Source: JBAZOJ01 sp041648755 (GTDB taxonomy: Bacteria; Planctomycetota; B143-G9). Taken from it: 15,665 nucleotides of DNA. The position numbers were made by a program, and so were the translations under genes. The stretch is taken from the NCBI GenBank assembly GCA_041648755.1, contig JBAZOJ010000058.1, forward strand, positions 1 to 15,665. Direction: 5' to 3'. Under the pieces are notes generated by a model that ran no database searches, was not told where the DNA came from, and worked only from the letters and a program-made list of their open reading frames with translations. Of this stretch, positions 1 to 7,312 are shown piece after piece. The first letter of the stretch is position 1. Every line of letters starts with the position of its first letter.

Positions 1-340
1 AACCGTTCTGGCATTGCTCGGCGTGCGCATGCTGTGGGGCGCGTTCAGCGGAGCGGAGGAAAAATACCGATCCGATCCTACGCGAGGGCTTTCGCTTGTC
101 ACCCTCAGCGTAGCCACAAGTCTCGATGCGCTGGCAGCCGGAGCCGCCATGGGCCTCGGAGGGCTCAAAGTGATGGGGATGTTCGAGGCCAGCCTGATCA
201 TCGGAATAGTCTGCGCAGCAGTGACATTCGCGGGGATTTTGCTGGGCAGCAAACTGGGTTCGGTGTTCGAGCGCAGGGCTCGGGCGCTCGGAGGACTGCT
301 GCTTTTGGCGGTCGGTTTGAAAGTCGGAGCAGGCCTGTAA
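1..340 (+). CDS. mntP: Manganese efflux pump MntP, C-terminal part
   Basis: This is the 3' portion of an inner-membrane MntP (YebN family) exporter, which pumps excess Mn2+ out of the cell. The reading frame is open from base 2 to the TAA at 338-340, so the N-terminal half lies outside the window. The visible part has the family's second-half signature: a basic/acidic linker, then DPTRGLSLVTLSVATSLDAL with the membrane-embedded Asp that is conserved in the family, then two further hydrophobic segments ending in KVGAGL. Full-length members are about 185-190 residues, so roughly 110 are seen here. MntP genes are often controlled by an Mn-sensing yybP-ykoY riboswitch, but that region is off the window. 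No clear terminator follows the stop codon. The family assignment is fairly secure. Confidence 0.85.
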   Translation, partial: TVLALLGVRMLWGAFSGAEEKYRSDPTRGLSLVTLSVATSLDALAAGAAMGLGGLKVMGMFEASLIIGIVCAAVTFAGILLGSKLGSVFERRARALGGLLLLAVGLKVGAGL

Positions 341-395
341 GGCTTACCCTTGGCTCATCGGTGCGCGCAGCGTCGTCAAAACGTCTGATTTTTTA

Positions 396-423
396 TTGAC
401 ATCCTAACTGGCTAAACTACAAT
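396..423 (+). promoter_or_regulatory. Sigma70-type promoter of the HEAT-repeat gene
   Basis: TTGACA at 396-401 and TACAAT at 418-423 are separated by 16 bases. The predicted transcription start is near 430, giving a leader of about 50 bases. It lies in the 139-base gap after mntP and is the only good -35/-10 pair there. The downstream gene also has a perfect Shine-Dalgarno AAGGAGG at 468-474. Confidence 0.65.
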
Positions 424-479
424 CTCAGTTTCTGGCTGTTCTCAGCGACGTCCGCAGAGTCTTCGAAAAGGAGGGAGCA

Positions 480-2726
480 ATGCGTATCGTCGGCCGTAAG
501 GTCGCCATCGTAATGGCGGTATTGGCGATCGCACTGTTTGTCTTCGGTGCCCAACAGGGGTACGCGACAAACGACGAGCAAATTCGCAACGATTTCCGTA
601 AGGCCATCAACGCTTTTGAAGAGGGCAACTACAAAGAAGCCAAGGTGCTATTCGCGGCTGTTCTGAATGGCAACCCCTCCAACAAGCTTGCGGCTGAACT
701 CCGTAACCAGGCGACTCTCAAGTACCTGATGGAGGTCGCAAAGTTCTCGGATATCGGACCTGATGTATGGCGCCTCCTTGCGCTTGCTGGCGCCTACGAC
801 CGGCAGGAAATGCGCAAGCCCGAAGCCATTCAGGCCCTGATCGGTCAGATGGATCGTGACTTCGAGGAGCGCCGGGTGGCCATGGCAAAGCTTGTCGATA
901 TCGGCAACTATGTCATACCTTTCCTGGTGCCGCACCTCGCTGATCCGAATTCTGAAGACGGTATGCGCACCTATGCGTACCTTACCATCATGAAGATGGG
1001 ACATTCGGCCATCCAGCCGCTTGTCGAACTGCTGAATACGAACGACGAACTGCTTCTGCAGAACGTCTGCAACCTTCTCGCAGTGACCAACGACCCCAGG
1101 GCGCTGCCCTATCTGTTGGCTGTTGCGAAGAACGGCAAGACGATCGAGATCAGCAGAAGCACCGCCGGCACCGCTTTCACCAAGATTTCCGGTGTGCCGC
1201 TTGACAAGGCCGACCCCATAGAGAACTACTTCTTCAATGAGGCCTTGCGGTACTATCAGGATCTTCCGGTCATCCAGGAAGAAGCTTATGCTTCCGAGGG
1301 GATGATATGGAGGTGGGATGCCACTGCAAAGAACATAGTGGCCTCGAACTTCCCGATTTTCTCCTACAATGAGGAAATCGCCCGCGGACTCTGCTATCGT
1401 GGCATGGACCTTGCTCCTAAGTCCACGATCTTCATTCCGCTAATCGTGTGCCTTGGCTACAGCGAGTACAACGAGGTAAAGCAACGCCGTGATATGCTCG
1501 CCATTCAGGCCGAGCAGACCGGCATTTCGGAAGAGACAAAGGCTGCCATAATCGCCGAAGTCAACTCCCTGAACGAGCTCTACCCCAAGGTCGAACGCGC
1601 CAATGCTATCGGGCACCTTGTCGGGCAAAAGGCTCTCAGCGCCGCTCTTGATCTGGCTCTTGCCAACAAGAAGGACGACGAGGCCGTGTCCATTATCAAT
1701 GCGCTTGCCGACGTCAGCGACGGTACGCTTTTGCCTCCGCCCGCCGTCGGTGCATATGATCGCTCACCAAGCGCTTGCCTCATCGACGCCCTTTCCAGCA
1801 ATATGGCGCGCGTTCGCTATGAAGCCGCAATCAGCCTGGCAAAGATCGATCCAAAGAACAAGTTCCAGGGCCAGGAGAAGGTCGCCGCGATTCTTGCCGC
1901 TGCAATGTCCGAAACGAGTTCCCTCAACTTCCTGGTCTGCGACAATGAGACCGCGAAGATGAACTTCCTCGTCGAGTTGCTCCGCAAGAACAACTACGGC
2001 GCAGATGGCGCCTTCAGCGGACGCGCATGCCTCGCAAAGGCAAGCGTCTACCCGATGAAGGACATCATCCTCCTCGACTACACGCTCGATGAGTCTGGCG
2101 ACTTGAACGTCGATCAGGTTTATCGCCGCCTGCAAGAGGAGCCCCTCACGGCTTCGATGCCCATAATCTTCATGGTTCCTGCCGAGATGATGGTCGAGTT
2201 CAAGACCAAGTTCCCCGGTGACAACTATGTCATCGCAAAGCCCCCAGTCGAGGGCGATCTTCTGGCCATGATTGGCAAGATCGTCAGTGAACGCAACATG
2301 AACAACCCCATCCGGGCTGGCATCAACAGCATTGCTGTTCGCGCTGCCGAAGCCATATCCAAGATCAATCCTGCTACCACGAATATCGACCTCAAGGTCG
2401 CTGTTCCGATGCTCATAGCCGTCCTCAATTCTCACGTCGACGCTGTCCGCGTTGGCGCGATGAAGACTCTTGCCAACGTGAAGGCTGTTGAGTCCCTCAA
2501 CGCCCTCAAGGATGTCTTCAAGAACAAGGACAACTCGACGATGGTTCGCGTTACTTCACTTCAGGCGATTGGTATGATCGATCCCGCCGCCGCGCAAGAC
2601 CTTCTCGAAGAAGCCATTGCCGACGCGGATTACCTCATCGCCCTCGAGGCCTCCAAGGCTCTCGGACGCGGCAACCTCTCGGACGAAGCTGTTCTTGAGC
2701 TTCTGAAGAAGAGCCTGAAGAAGTAG
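480..2726 (+). CDS. Secreted HEAT-repeat protein with embedded receiver-like domain
   Basis: A 748-residue protein of unknown function. Residues 1-30 form a Sec-type signal or anchor: basic RIVGRK, a long hydrophobic run, possible cleavage near GYA/T. Residues about 36-85 resemble a tetratricopeptide hairpin (NAFEEGNYKEAKVLF). HEAT/PBS-lyase-like helical repeats occupy about 110-240 and 370-475, and again 605-745 (for example VRVGAMKTLANVKAVESLNAL). Between these blocks, residues about 482-602 look like a CheY-type receiver: strand plus acid LVCDNE (Asp488), IILLDYTL with Asp533 at the phospho-acceptor place, MPIIFMVPAE, and VIAKPP with Lys587. The usual Thr/Ser is replaced by Pro567, and only one of the paired acids is kept, so phosphorylation is doubtful. 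The start is set by AAGGAGG five bases upstream. It is monocistronic, with a strong promoter and terminator, so probably well expressed. HEAT and receiver assignments come from motif reading only. Confidence 0.8.
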   Translation: MRIVGRKVAIVMAVLAIALFVFGAQQGYATNDEQIRNDFRKAINAFEEGNYKEAKVLFAAVLNGNPSNKLAAELRNQATLKYLMEVAKFSDIGPDVWRLLALAGAYDRQEMRKPEAIQALIGQMDRDFEERRVAMAKLVDIGNYVIPFLVPHLADPNSEDGMRTYAYLTIMKMGHSAIQPLVELLNTNDELLLQNVCNLLAVTNDPRALPYLLAVAKNGKTIEISRSTAGTAFTKISGVPLDKADPIENYFFNEALRYYQDLPVIQEEAYASEGMIWRWDATAKNIVASNFPIFSYNEEIARGLCYRGMDLAPKSTIFIPLIVCLGYSEYNEVKQRRDMLAIQAEQTGISEETKAAIIAEVNSLNELYPKVERANAIGHLVGQKALSAALDLALANKKDDEAVSIINALADVSDGTLLPPPAVGAYDRSPSACLIDALSSNMARVRYEAAISLAKIDPKNKFQGQEKVAAILAAAMSETSSLNFLVCDNETAKMNFLVELLRKNNYGADGAFSGRACLAKASVYPMKDIILLDYTLDESGDLNVDQVYRRLQEEPLTASMPIIFMVPAEMMVEFKTKFPGDNYVIAKPPVEGDLLAMIGKIVSERNMNNPIRAGINSIAVRAAEAISKINPATTNIDLKVAVPMLIAVLNSHVDAVRVGAMKTLANVKAVESLNALKDVFKNKDNSTMVRVTSLQAIGMIDPAAAQDLLEEAIADADYLIALEASKALGRGNLSDEAVLELLKKSLKK

Positions 2727-2747
2727 TCAACCCGCTTTTCAGCCAGG

Positions 2748-2780
2748 AAAGGCAGGCCGCATGGCCTGCCTTTCTTTTTT
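2748..2780 (+). terminator. Intrinsic terminator after the HEAT-repeat gene
   Basis: An 11-bp perfect stem, AAAGGCAGGCC at 2748-2758 and its complement at 2763-2773, closes a four-base GCAT loop and is followed by C and six T residues. It ends 54 bases after the HEAT-gene stop and separates this gene from dtd. Confidence 0.92.
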
Positions 2781-2791
2781 CCCCGCTTGCC

Positions 2792-2819
2792 TTGTCCGTC
2801 CGAGGAAGTCGAGGATAAT
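2792..2819 (+). promoter_or_regulatory. Probable promoter of dtd and the ABC-F gene
   Basis: TTGTCC at 2792-2797 and GATAAT at 2814-2819 are 16 bases apart. The pair starts 12 bases after the upstream terminator and ends 32 bases before the dtd start, which is the right place for an independent promoter. The -35 box is weaker than those at the other genes here. Confidence 0.45.
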
Positions 2820-2851
2820 GCGCACGCACCAGCCTGAGGTGCGGAGGTTAA

Positions 2852-3328
2852 ATGCTCGCAGTTATTCAGAGGGTTTCCCATGCATCAGTAGCCGTTGACG
2901 GCCAAATCGTCGGCGAGATCGGAGTCGGTCTTCTGGCTCTTGTCTGCGCGGTCAAGGGCGACGATGAAGCTCAGGCAGGCATCCTGGCGGACCGCGTTTG
3001 CGGCTTGCGAATCTTCAACGACGACGCTGGCAAGATGAACAGATCCCTGAAGGATGTCAGGGGTTCACTGCTGGCAGTCAGCCAGTTTACGCTGTCGGCG
3101 GACGTAAGGCACGGCAGGCGCCCCTCTTTTGACGCTGCAACTCCTCCCGCAGAGGGCGAACGGCTGTTCGATCGATTCTGCTCCGCCTGTCTATCCTTGG
3201 GCCATCCCGTCGAGCGAGGAGTGTTCGGCGCAAAGATGGACGTCTCTCTGGTCAACGACGGACCGGTCACAATTATTGTGGACTCCAGGATATTCCCGAG
3301 CCCCAGGCAACCGGGCGGGACAATCTGA
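2852..3328 (+). CDS. dtd: D-aminoacyl-tRNA deacylase
   Basis: This is cytoplasmic Dtd, which hydrolyses D-amino acids (and mischarged Gly) from tRNA and so prevents their use in translation. The 158-residue length is close to the usual 145-150, with a short extra tail. The family landmarks are clear: N-terminal MLAVIQRVSHASVAVDG, then LLAVSQFTLSAD with the active-site SQFTL, and the C-terminal NDGPVTIIVDS, which supplies the Gly-cisPro motif that reads D-chirality. The start is supported by GGAGG at 2843-2847, four bases upstream. Its stop overlaps the next start by one base (TGATG), so translation of the ABC-F gene is probably coupled to it. Confidence 0.95.
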   Translation: MLAVIQRVSHASVAVDGQIVGEIGVGLLALVCAVKGDDEAQAGILADRVCGLRIFNDDAGKMNRSLKDVRGSLLAVSQFTLSADVRHGRRPSFDAATPPAEGERLFDRFCSACLSLGHPVERGVFGAKMDVSLVNDGPVTIIVDSRIFPSPRQPGGTI

Positions 3329-5256
3329 TGGTCCTGTCTGCAAGCGGAATCTGCAAGAGTTACGGAGAGCAGGAAGTCCTGCGCGGCGTTTCCCTCGCCC
3401 TGGGCGGAAGGGACAAGATGGCGCTTGTCGGGCGGAATGGCGCCGGCAAGACGACATTGCTTCGAATTCTCGCAGGTCTTGAGGAACCGGACGCCGGTGT
3501 TGTTGCACGTGCGGGACGCACCAGCATTACTTTCCGGCCACAGGAATATGCGGTCGATGAAGAAAGCTCGATCTTTGGCGAGATGTTGCGTGCGTGGGGA
3601 GACCTTGAGGCAATAGAGCGCGAGTTGGAGATCGTATCGGAGCAGCTTGCACAGGACCCAACCAACAAGGCCATCACCGACCGGTATGGGGAATTAGTAC
3701 ACAGGTTTGATGCTGTCGGCGGCCACCGTTGGCGCTTCGAGAGCGAGCGGATCCTGGCGGGTCTCGGCCTCGCCGGACTCGGCGACGCCCCCGTGAAGCG
3801 AATGAGCGGCGGTGAGAAGACCAAGCTCTCGCTTGCGAAGCTTCTTGCGGGCGACTACGACCTTCTGATACTCGATGAACCATCCAACCATCTCGACATA
3901 GATGCGACGCTGTGGCTTGAGGAATTCCTGGTCGAGTACCAGAAAGCCGTTCTGATAGTGTCACACGACAGGGCTCTTCTGAACGCTGTTGTCGATAAGG
4001 TGGCCGAGATCGACAACGGCAAACTGTCATTGTACAACGGGAACATTGATTTCTACGTGCAGGAGCGCGAATTGCGCAGGGACCAGGGGCGCGCCGCTTA
4101 CGAAAGGCGCGAGGCGCTTGTGAAGAAGGAACTTGAGTTCATCAGGCGCAACATCGAGGGACAGAAAACAAAACTCGCACAGTCCCGACGCAAGATGCTG
4201 GACAGGCTGGCTCCGGTTGATCGGGTCGTGGATCATCGCGCGTTTTCCTTCCCGATCACTTCACGGTCGCGCAGCGGCGAACTTGTCATTCGAACCGAGC
4301 GGCTTTGTCAGGAGTTTGACCAGCGTCGGATCTTCGGAAATCTGAATTTCGAGGTGCTGCGCGGAGAGAAAGTAGGCATTGTCGGACCAAATGGCTGCGG
4401 AAAAACCACACTTCTGCGCATCCTCGCGGGTAAGGCCACTCCGACAAACGGGTCGTTCAGGATCGGCAATTCCGTGGATCTCGCCTTTTTCGACCAGGAA
4501 CATTCCGATTTTTCTCCCACGCAATCTCCCTACGATGTAGTCAGCAAGACCATAGCAAACCCGACCGAACAAGGGATAAGGGATGTGCTGGGCGCATTCG
4601 GATTTGGCGGACTGGCGATTGAAAAGCATATCAGCGCACTATCGGGAGGCGAGAAGACCCGCCTATCCCTGCTGCGCATAGTGCTGGGAGGCGCTAATCT
4701 GATTCTCCTCGACGAGCCGACCAATCACCTCGATCTGGAGTCCATTGAGTCACTGAAGGCTTCCCTGCTCACGTACGACGGTACGCTGCTTCTGGTTTCG
4801 CACGACCGGGACTTTCTGACCTCCGTGTGTGACCGATTCCTGGTGTTCATGCCCGAGCCCAAACTGCTGTACGGGACGCTGGCGTTCCAGGACTACCTGG
4901 CCTCACGTCGCAAGACTATGGGGATGGAGGAGCGTGCGAAGCGCGACCCCACGGTTGATCGGGACGAAGAGTATCGCCGCAAGCGGCAGACCTCGAACGA
5001 GTTGAAGAAGAAGATGCGCGCGCTTGAGGAACTGGAGAAGGAAGCCCTGGCACTTGAGGATCGGAAGTCCGGCCTTGAGGAGGAGATGGTCGCCAACGCG
5101 GGCGACTACCGGAAGGGCGCCGAACTCGCAGTGCAACACAGGAAAATTGTGGATTCGATTGAGGAACTGCTTGAGCGGATGGTGGAAACAGAGAGGGAGA
5201 TCGCAAACATAGGGAATCGGTCGGCAAACGAAAACGAGAATTCTCTTGACATTTGA
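3328..5256 (+). CDS. ABC-F family ATPase (ribosome-associated type)
   Basis: A soluble 642-residue ATPase with two ABC domains and no membrane segments. This is the ABC-F plan, whose studied members act on the ribosome (EttA, Uup, YheS, antibiotic-protection factors). Domain 1 has Walker A GRNGAGKTT (35-43), signature MSGGEKTKLSLAK (159-171) and Walker B LLILDEP (179-185). Domain 2 has Walker A GPNGCGKTT (353-361), signature LSGGEKTRLSL (438-448) and LILLDEP (458-464). Both Walker B motifs carry the catalytic Glu and are followed by the NHLD of this family. The charged helical linker (about 245-300) is the P-site tRNA-interaction region. A C-terminal coiled coil spans about 540-628 (ELKKKMRALEELEKEALALE), as in Uup and YheS. 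I cannot assign the exact subfamily, so no symbol is given. The last codons contain the promoter of the next gene. Confidence 0.92.
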   Translation: MVLSASGICKSYGEQEVLRGVSLALGGRDKMALVGRNGAGKTTLLRILAGLEEPDAGVVARAGRTSITFRPQEYAVDEESSIFGEMLRAWGDLEAIERELEIVSEQLAQDPTNKAITDRYGELVHRFDAVGGHRWRFESERILAGLGLAGLGDAPVKRMSGGEKTKLSLAKLLAGDYDLLILDEPSNHLDIDATLWLEEFLVEYQKAVLIVSHDRALLNAVVDKVAEIDNGKLSLYNGNIDFYVQERELRRDQGRAAYERREALVKKELEFIRRNIEGQKTKLAQSRRKMLDRLAPVDRVVDHRAFSFPITSRSRSGELVIRTERLCQEFDQRRIFGNLNFEVLRGEKVGIVGPNGCGKTTLLRILAGKATPTNGSFRIGNSVDLAFFDQEHSDFSPTQSPYDVVSKTIANPTEQGIRDVLGAFGFGGLAIEKHISALSGGEKTRLSLLRIVLGGANLILLDEPTNHLDLESIESLKASLLTYDGTLLLVSHDRDFLTSVCDRFLVFMPEPKLLYGTLAFQDYLASRRKTMGMEERAKRDPTVDRDEEYRRKRQTSNELKKKMRALEELEKEALALEDRKSGLEEEMVANAGDYRKGAELAVQHRKIVDSIEELLERMVETEREIANIGNRSANENENSLDI

Positions 5257-5272
5257 AAATAAAGGTGATAAT
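5246..5272 (+). promoter_or_regulatory. Promoter of the RRM gene, inside the end of the ABC-F gene
   Basis: TTGACA at 5246-5251 and GATAAT at 5267-5272 are separated by 15 bases. The -35 box and part of the spacer lie within the last codons of the ABC-F gene. A leader of about 50 bases follows. It contains a small hairpin (CCCGT at 5287-5291 pairing with GCGGG at 5296-5300) and the Shine-Dalgarno AGGAAGGA at 5319-5326. Confidence 0.6.
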
Positions 5273-5331
5273 AGCTGCGTCCGTCTCCCGTCGAGGCGGG
5301 TTGTGTTCAGCGTCTTTTAGGAAGGATCAGT

Positions 5332-5619
5332 ATGAACATTTACGTTGGGAACCTCTCGTTCAAGGCCTCCGAGGAAGATCTTCGCAAAGAATTTTCAGCA
5401 TTCGGCGAAGTGAAGTCGGTGGTAATCATTCGCGACCGTGAGACCGGCCGTTCGCGTGGCTTCGGCTTCGTCGAAATGTCGACTCGGGATCAGGGCGATG
5501 CAGCAATCAAGGAGCTTAACGGAAAGCAACTCCTCGGACGCGCTCTCCGCATCAATGAAGCCCTGAACAAGCCAGGTGGCCCCCGCAAGGGTCCTCGTGG
5601 CGAACAGCACGAGATGTAA
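5332..5619 (+). CDS. Small RRM-domain RNA-binding protein
   Basis: A 95-residue single RNA-recognition-motif protein of the bacterial Rbp type, known from cyanobacteria and many other phyla. Such proteins bind single-stranded RNA in the cytoplasm and are often cold-induced. RNP2 is IYVGNL (residues 3-8) and RNP1 is RGFGFVEM (residues 43-50), both with the aromatic residues that stack on RNA bases. A short basic tail rich in Gly, Pro and Arg follows the fold (KPGGPRKGPRGEQHEM). The start is fixed by AGGAAGGA at 5319-5326. The gene has its own promoter and terminator. The target RNA and any cold control are unknown. Confidence 0.93.
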   Translation: MNIYVGNLSFKASEEDLRKEFSAFGEVKSVVIIRDRETGRSRGFGFVEMSTRDQGDAAIKELNGKQLLGRALRINEALNKPGGPRKGPRGEQHEM

Positions 5620-5636
5620 CGAAGGTTCAAAGGACG

Positions 5637-5669
5637 AGGGCCGACCGAAAGGTCGGCCCTTTCTTTTTT
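5637..5669 (+). terminator. Intrinsic terminator after the RRM gene
   Basis: A perfect 10-bp stem (AGGGCCGACC at 5637-5646, complement at 5651-5660) closes a GAAA tetraloop and runs into TTCTTTTTT. It lies in the 81-base gap where the plus-strand RRM gene meets the minus-strand pseudopilin gene. On the minus strand the stem is followed only by CGTCCTTTG, a poor U-tract, so it is convincing in one direction only. Confidence 0.92.
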
Positions 5670-5700
5670 ACCGGGCCAATTTCGAGGGATCAGGGATCGG

Positions 5701-6474
5701 TTATTTAGTGTAGTCGAACGGGTGGGTATCTTCCCACTTGAAGCCTGAGCGATAGAAATTCCCCGCATAGGCGACATTCAGCACCAGCGCACCGTAATCG
5801 TCCCTTGGAAGGCTTGCATGCCAGAAGCAGCGAACGACCGGGATGATATCCTCAGAATATGGAACCGCTCCTGTTGTCAGAAGCACCCCGTTCTGAGTAT
5901 GATTGGCGCCATCGCCGTTGCGCATCTGCCATCTCTTTACCTCGTACCACGAGGTATAGGATGGGTTCTTGTCCAGGTCCACCCTGGCTCCTGTCACGCC
6001 GGTTGATCCCTTGGCGGGATCCCAGAGCCAACCGTCCCATCCCCAACCGTCAGGCTCGGAGGTAGCGCACTGCGCGCCAGAATACTCGTAGAAGTACGAG
6101 CAGGGCCCGTCTTCAAAGGTGTGCACGGGGGTATATCGCTTCACGGAAATATCGTTAGGATCCATCGGCCCGTTGGCGTCTGAGCCTTCGCTATCGTCGG
6201 ACGGGCAAATCAGGATCTTGTCAGATGAAGTTTCGCCGCCCTCGCCAGCGATAAGCGCACGCAGCTTTCCTGGCATTTTCTGTTTGTGGGCGTCTTCATA
6301 ACAGACGAGGAGTTTGCCGACCTGGGTGAGGTTACTTGCACAAGACGCTTCTTTGGCCGATTCCCGCGCCTTCTGCAGCGCGGGCAGAATGAGGGCCGCA
6401 AGGATGCCGATGATGGCAACCACCACGAGCAGTTCAATCAGCGTAAATCCCTTTGTATGCCTCAAGAAAGCCAT
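5701..6474 (-). CDS. Type II secretion/type IV pilus-like pseudopilin, paralogue 2
   Basis: A 257-residue prepilin-like protein, probably cleaved by prepilin peptidase and assembled in or anchored to the inner membrane. The chosen ATG at 6474 gives a nine-residue basic leader ending in G/FTLIELL with Glu at mature position 5, a hydrophobic helix and then LPALQKAR. An in-frame start 32 codons earlier would overlap the preceding gene and put the leader inside a long non-pilin stretch, so I rejected it. The upstream site is poor (GAGG touches the ATG), so translation may depend on the gene before it, whose stop is 28 bases away. The globular part has CPSDDSEGS, GPCSYFYEYSG, PDGWGWDGWLWDPAKGS and a tail with CFWHA and VAYAGNFYRSGFKWEDTH. 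It is a close paralogue of the next upstream gene. It is the last gene of the minus-strand cluster. Confidence 0.85.
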   Translation of the reverse strand: MAFLRHTKGFTLIELLVVVAIIGILAALILPALQKARESAKEASCASNLTQVGKLLVCYEDAHKQKMPGKLRALIAGEGGETSSDKILICPSDDSEGSDANGPMDPNDISVKRYTPVHTFEDGPCSYFYEYSGAQCATSEPDGWGWDGWLWDPAKGSTGVTGARVDLDKNPSYTSWYEVKRWQMRNGDGANHTQNGVLLTTGAVPYSEDIIPVVRCFWHASLPRDDYGALVLNVAYAGNFYRSGFKWEDTHPFDYTK

Positions 6475-6502
6475 CCTCACTGGGAGCCAGGGGCGGAAGA
6501 AT

Positions 6503-7279
6503 CTACTGCCCAAACTGGTGAGTATCTTCCCAGCGGTAGCCGGACAGGAAGATATTACCAGCAAAAGCAAGGTTGTGCACCTGGGCGATTTTTGTGTCGT
6601 TGATGTTATCAGCGTGCCAGAAACAGCGAACCAGCGGAAGCATGTCTTCAGGATACGGCTGAGCGCCTGTTGTCAGCAACTTGTTGTTGAGGTAGTGGTT
6701 GAAGTTGTCGCCGTTACGCAGTTGCCACTTCTTCACCTCGTACCAGGCAGTGAAAGCGGTGTTGCCGTCAAGGTCAATCCGCGCGCCATCAACTCCCGCC
6801 GAGCCTTTTGCTGCATCCCACAGATATCCGTTCCATCCCCACCCATCCGGTGCGGCCGTCGGACACTCTGTACCTGAGAACTCGAAGAAATAGGAACAGG
6901 GACCATTTTCGTACTCCTGAACCTTCGGGAACATCCTGATACTCGTATTGCTAGGATCCGGGGGACCGTTAGGAGCAGAGCCCTCGCTGTCGTCCACCGG
7001 GCAAATCAGGATCGAGTCGTTGTTGATCTCTCCCCCTTGGCCGGCGACAAGGGCCCTGAGCCTAGGTGGAAGCGCATCCTTGTGCGAAGCCTGGTACACC
7101 CTGATGATTTTGCCGATCTGGCTCATGTTGCTTTGGCACGCCGCAGCCTTGGCGGCTTGGCGGGCCTTCTGCAATGCCGGCAGGATGAGTGCGGCAAGTA
7201 TGCCGATAATCGCCACCACGACCAGCAGTTCGATAAGCGTAAATCCTTCGTCAGGTTTTCTCACTATAGTTTGCCTCAT
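6503..7279 (-). CDS. Type II secretion/type IV pilus-like pseudopilin, paralogue 1
   Basis: A 258-residue prepilin-like protein with leader MRQTIVRKPDEG, cleavage before FTLIELL, a hydrophobic stem and LPALQKARQAAK. Its body matches paralogue 2 through the whole length, and well over half of the residues are identical by eye: CPVDDSEGS, NGPCSYFFEFSG, PDGWGWNGYLWDAAKGS, WYEVKKWQLRNGD, CFWHAD, LAFAGNIFLSGYRWEDTH. An alternative GTG start at 7264 would have TGAGG about nine bases upstream and a seven-residue leader; the ATG at 7279 has no good ribosome site. The ATG is 33 bases after the stop of the MBL-like gene, so the two are probably co-transcribed. It may be a minor pseudopilin or a surface protein exported by a type II-like system. 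No assembly ATPase or peptidase gene is in view. Confidence 0.85.
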   Translation of the reverse strand: MRQTIVRKPDEGFTLIELLVVVAIIGILAALILPALQKARQAAKAAACQSNMSQIGKIIRVYQASHKDALPPRLRALVAGQGGEINNDSILICPVDDSEGSAPNGPPDPSNTSIRMFPKVQEYENGPCSYFFEFSGTECPTAAPDGWGWNGYLWDAAKGSAGVDGARIDLDGNTAFTAWYEVKKWQLRNGDNFNHYLNNKLLTTGAQPYPEDMLPLVRCFWHADNINDTKIAQVHNLAFAGNIFLSGYRWEDTHQFGQ

Positions 7280-7312
7280 TGATTTTGACGGGCCTCAGCG
7301 ACGGTTGTTCCA

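Noticed and set aside
1764..2435. A 223-codon minus-strand open frame opposite the HEAT-repeat gene
   Set aside because: It is fully inside a well-supported gene with promoter, ribosome site and terminator on the plus strand.
5637..5669. Bidirectional terminator serving the pseudopilin cluster as well
   Set aside because: The stem is symmetric, but the minus strand lacks a T-run after it, so only plus-strand termination is supported.
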